A DNA stretch of 6,361 nucleotides, taken from the NCBI GenBank assembly GCA_017650255.1, contig JAGCFG010000132.1:1-6361 (forward strand), read 5' to 3'. Positions 1 to 5,430 of the stretch are shown here, one piece after another. The notes under the pieces were generated by a model. The model saw nothing but the letters and a program-made list of their open reading frames with translations, searched no databases and was not told the DNA's origin. Within the stretch, counting starts at the first letter, position 1; each line of letters starts with the position of its first letter. Origin of the DNA: Alphaproteobacteria bacterium. GTDB lineage: Bacteria > Pseudomonadota > Alphaproteobacteria > RF32 > CAG-239. A program made the translations under genes and the position numbers.

Positions 1-42
1 CAACAATAAAAAATCATAATATCATTGAGCAAAACATTTTTT

Positions 43-48
43 AGAGGG
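43..48 (+). promoter_or_regulatory. Ribosome binding site of anmK
   Basis: AGAGGG lies 4 bases before the ATG at 53 and supports that start. The remaining upstream 42 bases are A/T-rich, and I see no convincing -35/-10 pair in them. The promoter may lie outside the window. Confidence 0.6.
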
Positions 49-52
49 AAAA

Positions 53-1333
53 ATGAGCAAAAAAAATCTTTATGCCGGCATAATGACAGGAAACTCGCTT
101 GACGCGGTAGATATAGTTTTGACTGACTTTGCCGACGGACACATGAAAGATATTTGCTTTCACAGCAAATCAATTCCCCTCGATATTGCACAAGATTTTA
201 GAAAACTAAAACAACTTCTCACCCTCAACCATGGCGACATCAACGAAACTTATCAGCAACAAACAGGTTTTTTTATAAGTCTGCATAACCGCTATATCAA
301 CCTTGTTGCCCAAACTTTTAATGAACTGATACACCAAAACTCTGTTTCAAAAACAGACATATGCGCAATAGGCTTTCACGGACAAACATGCTACCATTTT
401 CCTCCATCAATTGCTGGCAAAAACAACGAACCCAACACCCTGCAAATTGGCAGCGGACAAATGCTCAGCAACTTAACTGGTCTACCCGTGGTTTTTGATT
501 TTCGATCCGACGACATCATAAACGGTGGAGAAGGCGCACCTCTTGCCCCCATACACAACCTTCATATTGCCCAAGCAACAAAACTAAAATCTGCTGTTTT
601 CTGCAACGGTGGCAACACCGGTAACATAGCAGCCATAAACAACAATCAGGTAATTGGTTGGGATTGTGGTCCGTTTAACCATTTTGTTGATTATTTAACT
701 CGCGAGGAAAAAAACGAAGCCTGCGATTTTGATGGAAAATATGGTAGAAAAGGAAAAGTAAACACAAATTTATTAAAATCTTTATTTAATAACAGTGTTA
801 TAACTTCCAAAAAACAAAATTTTCTTTTACAAAATCCTCCAAAATCTGCCGACCCTGCTTGGTACGACATTTCATCTCTGAAAGACATCTCCATACCTTT
901 TAACGACAGAATAAGAACTGCGGAATTCTTCAGTGCCTATATCATGGCTTTCAGTCTGAAATTTTTACCCTGCAAAACTCCGGATAATTTTTTGGTTTTC
1001 GGCGGCGGCTGGAACAACCCAATAATATTTGAAGATTTTAAGAATATTTTACACCAAAAAACTATCGTTTTACCACAACACCAAGAAATTTTTTCAAAAA
1101 TTGCAAATCCAAAAGCCCAAATTTCATGGTCAGACAATTTTGGATTCAGCTCAAAATATATGGAAGCAAGAATTTTTGCTGATATGGCCAACTGCAAAAT
1201 CAATAATATCCCCTACTCCACCCCTCAAACAACCGGTTGCAAAACACCGACAATCTGCGGCATTGTTGCTTATCCAAACCAAAACAATTCGCTTTTATGG
1301 TCACGCGCCGCCAAAGGCTGGAGCAAAAAATAG
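53..1333 (+). CDS. anmK: Anhydro-N-acetylmuramic acid kinase, divergent
   Basis: AnmK is a cytoplasmic enzyme that hydrolyses and phosphorylates 1,6-anhydro-MurNAc from peptidoglycan turnover to MurNAc-6-phosphate, feeding recycling. The family's landmarks appear in order. They are a phosphate-binding loop GIMTGNSLDAVD (residues 9-20), GFHGQT (107-112), DFRSDDI followed by GGEGAPLAP (149-166), GWDCGP (202-207) with D204 matching the catalytic Asp of the usual G(F/Y)DTGPGN, PPKS (262-265), GGGWNNP (317-323), and a C-terminal MEARIFA plus TTG segment (370-395). Two signatures are altered: GTSxDG reads GNSLDA, and NIGGIAN reads NGGNTGN (185-191). At 426 residues it is longer than the usual 360-390. 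The start is supported by an upstream AGAGGG. The family assignment is secure. Retained activity is less certain because of the altered loops, and a related sugar-kinase-fold activity is possible. Confidence 0.88.
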   Translation: MSKKNLYAGIMTGNSLDAVDIVLTDFADGHMKDICFHSKSIPLDIAQDFRKLKQLLTLNHGDINETYQQQTGFFISLHNRYINLVAQTFNELIHQNSVSKTDICAIGFHGQTCYHFPPSIAGKNNEPNTLQIGSGQMLSNLTGLPVVFDFRSDDIINGGEGAPLAPIHNLHIAQATKLKSAVFCNGGNTGNIAAINNNQVIGWDCGPFNHFVDYLTREEKNEACDFDGKYGRKGKVNTNLLKSLFNNSVITSKKQNFLLQNPPKSADPAWYDISSLKDISIPFNDRIRTAEFFSAYIMAFSLKFLPCKTPDNFLVFGGGWNNPIIFEDFKNILHQKTIVLPQHQEIFSKIANPKAQISWSDNFGFSSKYMEARIFADMANCKINNIPYSTPQTTGCKTPTICGIVAYPNQNNSLLWSRAAKGWSKK

Positions 1334-1387
1334 ATTCACCTGATTTTAATAAAAACAACATAAACTAACACGTATATATAAACTCTT

Positions 1388-1393
1388 AAAGGA
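1388..1393 (+). promoter_or_regulatory. Ribosome binding site of the serpin gene
   Basis: AAAGGA sits 7 bases before the ATG at 1401 and fixes the start directly before the signal peptide. The 67-base spacer after anmK (1334-1400) contains an alternating TATATATA at 1373-1380 that could be a -10 element. No matching -35 is evident, so separate transcription of the serpin is possible but unproven. Confidence 0.6.
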
Positions 1394-1400
1394 CAACAAA

Positions 1401-2708
1401 ATGCGCAAAATCATATTGTTAGCTATGCTGTTTTGGACAATTCCCGCTTTTGCCCAACGTTTTTCCGACAACTCCGATTACACCTTTGCTGTCAAATTTC
1501 TAAAAACCGGATTTGAGATGAAAAAAGACAATTTTGTTGTTTCACCTCTTTCTGTATATTTTGCCACAACCTTGCTTGCCAACGGCGCCGAAGGAGAAAC
1601 TCTCCAAGAACTAAGCAGCATTTTGAGCGCACAAAATCAACACAACTTTGACATACAAAAAACCAACGAAATTGTAAAAAATTATATGAAGCAAAAATCT
1701 TCCCAAGTAGAAATAAACAATTCTATTTGGGGCAATCAGTTCCTCCAAGACTATACCGATTTTGTTCAACAAGAACTCTCTGCCGAACCCAAAAAACTCC
1801 CCTCAAGTACTTCTGAAATCAATAAATGGGTAGAAGAAAAAACCAAAGGCAAAATAAAAGATATTCTTCCCGTCAAGACCCCTGACAATACAGCACTATT
1901 TTTAGTTAATACCATATATTTCAAAGACGAATGGCACAATAAATTATCTTTTTTAGAAGAACAAAAATTCCAATCTCTTGATGGAAGAACAGATAAAGTA
2001 AACATGGTAGGAACCCAAACAGTCTTGAACTATTATGAAGACAATTTGATACAAGCCGTCAAACTCCCCTATAAAAATAGTGATGTTATGCAAATTTTAT
2101 TGCCTAAAAAAAATATAGATTTTAATCAATTCATCAAGAATCTGACACCTCAATACTTATCATCTATAAAATACAAAGGAGATCTCGTAAGACTAAGAAT
2201 TCCTCGATTCGATATAGGAATAAAAATAAATGGTATGATATCATTCTACAAAAAATGGGGTATTAAATCAGCTTTTGAGCCAAGAGCAGACTTCCCAAAA
2301 ATGAGCAATATTTCGCATTATGTTGACTCTATCATTCATGCAACTAACATTTCAATCGACGAAGACGGCTCCGAAGCTTCTGCCGCCACGGTTATCAACA
2401 TGATGTTATCAAGCCCGGGACCAGGCAATGTAAAAAAAGAAAAACCTATAGAACCAAAAATTTTCACTGCTGACCGACCTTTTGTTTTCATGATTAACAA
2501 CGGACTTTTCATCGGCACCTATACCAAAGGCTCTCTTGTTGCAAAAAGAGGCTCGCAGGAAGTAACAGAACAAAATCATCCGCAAAAACCTTCAACCAAC
2601 AAATATGTCCGCCCGCGCAAGCCTGCATCTGTAACCTACAACCGCTCACCTGCCTATAATAACAAAAACCAAACCCGCGGCGGCGTCAGTCATATTAAAA
2701 GAAACTAG
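1401..2708 (+). CDS. Secreted serpin family protein with extended loop and C-terminal tail
   Basis: This is a serpin, a suicide inhibitor that traps serine or cysteine proteases when its reactive-centre loop is cut. A classical signal peptide ends in AFA before Q19 (cleavage about 18/19) with no lipobox, so export to the periplasm or outside is expected. Serpin landmarks run in order: NFVVSPLSVYFA (44-55), NSIWGNQ (107-113), INKWVEEKTKGKIKDILP (140-157), LVNTIYFKDEW (168-178), KLPYKNSDVMQILLP (221-235), RIPRFDI (266-272), ADFPKMS (296-302), the hinge EDGSEASAAT (321-330) and FTADRPFVF (355-363) followed by FIGTYT. The alanine-rich hinge with small side chains is typical of inhibitory serpins rather than of non-inhibitory ones. 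Two oddities stand out: the loop is about 12 residues longer than in alpha-1-antitrypsin, and a tail of about 55 residues rich in N, Q, P, K and R follows the fold. The protease target cannot be told from sequence. Its stop overlaps that of the convergent nth. Confidence 0.93.
   Translation: MRKIILLAMLFWTIPAFAQRFSDNSDYTFAVKFLKTGFEMKKDNFVVSPLSVYFATTLLANGAEGETLQELSSILSAQNQHNFDIQKTNEIVKNYMKQKSSQVEINNSIWGNQFLQDYTDFVQQELSAEPKKLPSSTSEINKWVEEKTKGKIKDILPVKTPDNTALFLVNTIYFKDEWHNKLSFLEEQKFQSLDGRTDKVNMVGTQTVLNYYEDNLIQAVKLPYKNSDVMQILLPKKNIDFNQFIKNLTPQYLSSIKYKGDLVRLRIPRFDIGIKINGMISFYKKWGIKSAFEPRADFPKMSNISHYVDSIIHATNISIDEDGSEASAATVINMMLSSPGPGNVKKEKPIEPKIFTADRPFVFMINNGLFIGTYTKGSLVAKRGSQEVTEQNHPQKPSTNKYVRPRKPASVTYNRSPAYNNKNQTRGGVSHIKRN
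2367..2465 (+). other. Serpin reactive-centre loop (hinge to s1C/s4B strand)
   Basis: This encodes residues 323-355 of the serpin. Taking the hinge glycine (G323) as P15, as in alpha-1-antitrypsin, gives P14 Ser, P12-P9 Ala-Ser-Ala-Ala, P8 Thr and a nominal P1-P1' of Ser337-Ser338 after Met-Met-Leu. The stretch that follows, Pro-Gly-Pro-Gly and then a Lys/Glu/Pro-rich part, is longer than usual before the conserved FTADRPF. The true scissile bond could therefore lie further on, for example near Lys345-Lys346. The hinge assignment is firm and the P1 assignment is tentative. Confidence 0.7.
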
Positions 2709-2718
2709 ATTCGTTTCT
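2700..2718 (-). terminator. Possible weak terminator hairpin after nth
   Basis: AGAAAC and GTTTCT form a 6-bp inverted repeat around a 7-base loop that holds the overlapping stop codons of the two convergent genes. Read on the minus strand, the stem is followed directly by TTTAAT, which would suit an intrinsic terminator for tsaD-nth. The stem is short and has only two G/C pairs, so termination there is speculative. Confidence 0.25.
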
Positions 2719-3340
2719 CAGAGCAATAGCAATATTTTGCAATCTGACATTTCTCGCAATCAGGTTTTTGCGCCTTGCAAATATATCGCCCGAACAACAC
2801 CAACCAATGATTGGCGTACATCAAATATTTTTCCGGCAAAACAGCCAACAGATCTTTTTCAACCTCTTCAACATTTTTTCCTTGGCTAAAATCTAACCTA
2901 TGCGCAATTCTAAAAACATGTGTATCCACCGCCATTGTCGGTTGACCGAACCACACATTGCGCAAAACATTCGCCGTCTTATGCCCTACCCCGGCCAAAC
3001 TTTCCAAATCTTTTTGCTCGCTCGGAACTTCTCCACCAAACTTTTCAACCAAACTTTGGCTCATGCTCATAATGCTCTTTGCTTTGTTATTAAAAAGCCC
3101 GATTGTTTTTATATATTCTTTCAAACCGTCCAAACCCAATGCCAACATTTTTTGCGGCGTATCAGCAACCTTAAAAAGCTCCTTTGTTGCCTTATTAACA
3201 CCCTTATCCGTACTTTGCGCGGACAAAATTATTGCCACCAAAAGTGTATAAGCATTTGTATATTCCAACTCGCTTTTCGGCTCCGGATTCGCATCAGCAA
3301 AAATCTGCATAATCTCTAAAATTTCAGAATTTTTTCTCAT
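2705..3340 (-). CDS. nth: Endonuclease III (DNA glycosylase/AP lyase)
   Basis: Endonuclease III removes oxidised pyrimidines from DNA and nicks the abasic site in base excision repair. The 211-residue product matches the usual length. It has the helix-hairpin-helix LAGVGHKTANV (115-125) with catalytic Lys121, the catalytic Asp139 in AVDTHVFRI (137-145), and a C-terminal [4Fe-4S] motif C188-X6-C195-X2-C198-X5-C204. I chose the ATG at 3340. It overlaps the tsaD stop as ATGA, is preceded by AGGAGG at 9 bases, and begins with the family-like MRKNSEILEIMQIF. An open frame extends 18 codons further to an ATG at 3394, but that part is an out-of-frame reading of the tsaD end. The gene is co-transcribed and probably translationally coupled with tsaD. 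Confidence 0.96.
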   Translation of the reverse strand: MRKNSEILEIMQIFADANPEPKSELEYTNAYTLLVAIILSAQSTDKGVNKATKELFKVADTPQKMLALGLDGLKEYIKTIGLFNNKAKSIMSMSQSLVEKFGGEVPSEQKDLESLAGVGHKTANVLRNVWFGQPTMAVDTHVFRIAHRLDFSQGKNVEEVEKDLLAVLPEKYLMYANHWLVLFGRYICKAQKPDCEKCQIAKYCYCSEKRI

Positions 3341-4410
3341 GCTTTCACCCCTCCTGCACCGGCAGCTTTTGGCGCCTCTGAATCCAATGGCCATCTTGGT
3401 CTTGGCTTAAAATCTAAATCATCAACAAAACCTTTTTGAAAACGCTCCAATCCTGCCCATGCAATCATAACCCCGTTATCTGTGCACAATCGCAAAGGCG
3501 GAGCCGCAAAAACCAAACCTTTTTTATTTGCCAAATTTTGCATTTTTTCACGCAGATAAACATTTGCAGCAACACCTCCGGCAACTACAATATCTTTACC
3601 TTTCGGATAATTTTTCTTAAAATATTCTATTGCCATTTCCAACTTGTCAAGCAAACATTCACAAGCCGTTTTTTGAAAACAGGCACAAATATCTGCAACA
3701 TCTTTTCTTGGCAAAACTTGCTCTTCAATATCTCCGTTACCATACGATTCGATAATTTTTCTAACAGCTGTTTTCAACCCAGAAAAAGACAAATTGCAAT
3801 CACCGGAACCTTTCAACGGATGTGGCAAACAAAACCTATTTTCATCACCTATTGCCGCCATTTTCTCCACCATAGGTCCTCCCGGATAACCGAGCTTTAA
3901 CATTTTTGCAACTTTATCAAAAGCTTCTCCGGCCGCATCATCAATTGTTGTCCCCAAACGCTGATAATCTCCCGGTCCTTTGACCACCAAAATCTGACAA
4001 TGTCCACCGGAAACCAGCAACAACAAATATGGATATTCGACATCATTTGTCAGCCTCGAAACCAAAGCATGTCCCTCTAAATGATTGACAGCAACAAAGG
4101 GCTTGTTCAAAGCCAAAGCCAAAGCCTTTGCTGCCATAACTCCTACAACAACACCGCCAATCAGCCCCGGTCCCGAAGCTGCGGCAACAGCATCTATATC
4201 TTTTGGTTTTATTTTTGCTCTTTCAAAAGCTTGAGCAATTATATCATCAATATGATCCAAATGAGATCTTGCCGCAATTTCCGGCACAACCCCGCCAAAC
4301 AACTTATGTTCTTCTTGCGACAAAACCACTTCTGATAAAATTTCTTTTTTATCACTCACAATCGCGGCCGCAGTCTCATCACAACTACTTTCAATTCCCA
4401 AAACTATCAT
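3337..4410 (-). CDS. tsaD: tRNA threonylcarbamoyladenosine transferase TsaD
   Basis: TsaD (Gcp/Kae1/YgjD) transfers the threonylcarbamoyl group to A37 of ANN-decoding tRNAs, working with TsaB, TsaC and TsaE in the cytoplasm. The 357-residue sequence opens with MIVLGIESSCDETAAAIV, the family's phosphate-binding N-terminus. It contains the metal-binding H110-x-E-G-H114 (NHLEGH), SGGH (134-137), TTIDDAAGEAFDKVAKML (154-171), LSFSGLKTAV (207-216), VVAGGVAAN (275-283) and CTDNG with the metal ligand Asp311. No expected catalytic element is missing. The RPRWPLD near residues 337-343 resembles alphaproteobacterial TsaD, followed by a short Ala/Gly-rich extension. It is the first gene of a two-gene unit with nth and is divergent from the mitofilin-like gene. 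Confidence 0.98.
   Translation of the reverse strand: MIVLGIESSCDETAAAIVSDKKEILSEVVLSQEEHKLFGGVVPEIAARSHLDHIDDIIAQAFERAKIKPKDIDAVAAASGPGLIGGVVVGVMAAKALALALNKPFVAVNHLEGHALVSRLTNDVEYPYLLLLVSGGHCQILVVKGPGDYQRLGTTIDDAAGEAFDKVAKMLKLGYPGGPMVEKMAAIGDENRFCLPHPLKGSGDCNLSFSGLKTAVRKIIESYGNGDIEEQVLPRKDVADICACFQKTACECLLDKLEMAIEYFKKNYPKGKDIVVAGGVAANVYLREKMQNLANKKGLVFAAPPLRLCTDNGVMIAWAGLERFQKGFVDDLDFKPRPRWPLDSEAPKAAGAGGVKA
3350..3355 (-). promoter_or_regulatory. Strong Shine-Dalgarno of nth inside tsaD
   Basis: On the minus strand this reads AGGAGG, 9 bases before the nth ATG at 3340 and within the last codons of tsaD. It decides the nth start against the longer open frame beginning at 3394. Confidence 0.75.
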
Positions 4411-4488
4411 AACTTTGTCTTTTGATAAAATTTTAACTATTGTCCGTCATAATAAACCAATAAAAAGTTTTTTACAAAGGAAATTACA
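4411..4488. promoter_or_regulatory. Divergent intergenic promoter region tsaD / mitofilin-like gene
   Basis: This 78-base, A/T-rich spacer must hold the start signals for both directions. A rightward Shine-Dalgarno AAAGGA (4476-4481) precedes the ATG at 4489 by 7 bases. TTGATA (4422-4427) resembles a rightward -35, but the nearest -10-like CATAAT is 21 bases away, which is too far for a standard sigma-70 promoter. Leftward, TTGGTT and TAAAAT are 19 bases apart. The tsaD ribosome binding site is weak. I can assign the region but not exact promoters. Confidence 0.45.
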
Positions 4489-5430
4489 ATGGTTAAAAAT
4501 AAATCATCACTACTATCCAAATCAAGCAAAATATTACTTTTAACCTTAAAAACCGCAGAGTTTTTTACGTTTATTGCCGTATTAGCCTTGTTTGCTACCC
4601 TTTGGCAAAAACCCGATTTGCTAACAAAATTCATTCCCCTCACCATACAGCAACCAACCATAAATTTAGACGGGATCAACTCACAAATTTCTAACTTAAA
4701 CAAAAATATCGATATCCTTTCAAATGCCGTTCTAGGCAATCAGGAAAAGTTTGATTTGTTCAAAGAAAACCTTAATTATTTTAACAAGTCAAAAGCTGAC
4801 TTAAGCGAAATAAGCAATATTGAAAACAGATTATACAACATAGAAAAACAGACTTCACTTTTATCAAAAAAATCTAATAACGCAGCAATGCTTCTTACCA
4901 TTGCTTTGTTAATACGAGATAATATATCAAAAGGATTGACCTGCCAAAACGAAGCAGAAGGATTAAAAATATTAGCCAATAACATTAATGCTATCAGCGA
5001 AGATGTTGATTTTGTTGCTTCTCATTGTCATATTAACTTTATTTCTGACAATACATTGATTAACGGATTTAACGAAATTTACAAAGAAATTAATACCCCA
5101 ACCATTGAAGCAGACTGGAAAAAACGCATAACCGCCAAAATCGGTGAATACGTAAAAATCTCAACTCCAAAAAACAAAAACGATGTTCAAGTTGTTGATG
5201 TTACTAAGGTTTTAGAAAAAATAAAATCTTTGGTAAACAACGGCGACTTTGCTGCAGCCGCTTCTGTCCTGTCAGAACCGGAAAACTCAGCTCTTCTTGA
5301 AGATGAAAAAATATACAACTGGTATCAACAAACAGAAAATCAACTGAATTTTTACAAAGCATTATCAAACATTATAAACAATTCTCTGTTAATTATGAAA
5401 GTTGAAGATGCAAGAAATGATCAAGAATAA
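4489..5430 (+). CDS. Mitofilin (Mic60)-like inner membrane protein
   Basis: This is probably the alphaproteobacterial mitofilin family, relatives of mitochondrial Mic60, which shape and tether inner membranes. It has a short basic N-terminus, one membrane segment (about 22-39, TAEFFTFIAVLALFATLW), then a long polar helical region with heptad-like spacing (about 60-128) expected to form a coiled coil in the periplasm. After that come the motifs that suggest the family: MLLTIALLIRDNISKGL (134-150), which resembles the usual LLLAxxQLRDAL element, and a C-terminal helical domain with KIKSLVNNGDFAAAASVLSE (244-263). At 313 residues it is short for the family, which often exceeds 350, the reduction apparently falling between the membrane anchor and the coiled coil. 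Its position divergent from tsaD fits the alphaproteobacterial arrangement, but hemC and hemD are absent. The match is by pattern and synteny. A generic coiled-coil membrane protein remains possible. Confidence 0.68.
   Translation: MVKNKSSLLSKSSKILLLTLKTAEFFTFIAVLALFATLWQKPDLLTKFIPLTIQQPTINLDGINSQISNLNKNIDILSNAVLGNQEKFDLFKENLNYFNKSKADLSEISNIENRLYNIEKQTSLLSKKSNNAAMLLTIALLIRDNISKGLTCQNEAEGLKILANNINAISEDVDFVASHCHINFISDNTLINGFNEIYKEINTPTIEADWKKRITAKIGEYVKISTPKNKNDVQVVDVTKVLEKIKSLVNNGDFAAAASVLSEPENSALLEDEKIYNWYQQTENQLNFYKALSNIINNSLLIMKVEDARNDQE

Noticed and set aside
691..1343. Minus-strand frames at 691-894 and 937-1203 and the plus-strand frame at 1029-1343 within anmK
   Set aside because: The conserved AnmK motifs run through these stretches in the annotated frame. 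The others show no motif or start signal.
1313..1400. Intrinsic terminator between anmK and the serpin gene
   Set aside because: No G/C-rich inverted repeat followed by a T-run is present. The two genes may share a transcript.
1401..1457. Lipoprotein signal on the serpin
   Set aside because: There is no cysteine at or near the cleavage region. AFA-Q fits signal peptidase I.
2900..3319. Plus-strand open frames of 97-139 codons within nth
   Set aside because: They lie antisense to a clearly conserved gene, overlap each other in different frames and have no recognisable domain or ribosome binding site.
3341..3394. N-terminal extension of nth to an upstream ATG at 3394 (18 extra codons)
   Set aside because: These codons read the tsaD 3' end out of frame, encode a Cys/Arg-rich stretch unlike endonuclease III, and have no ribosome binding site as good as the AGGAGG before 3340.
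3436..4412. Plus-strand open frames within tsaD
   Set aside because: They are antisense shadows of a fully conserved tsaD. Their translations are rich in Cys, Ile, Phe and Asn with no family resemblance.
5396..5430. Frameshift joining the mitofilin-like protein and the kinase into one polypeptide
   Set aside because: A TGA at 5396-5398 closes the kinase frame just upstream, the kinase has its own ATG and a plausible complete N-terminus, and the mitofilin-like C-terminal domain looks finished. A normal gene overlap explains it.
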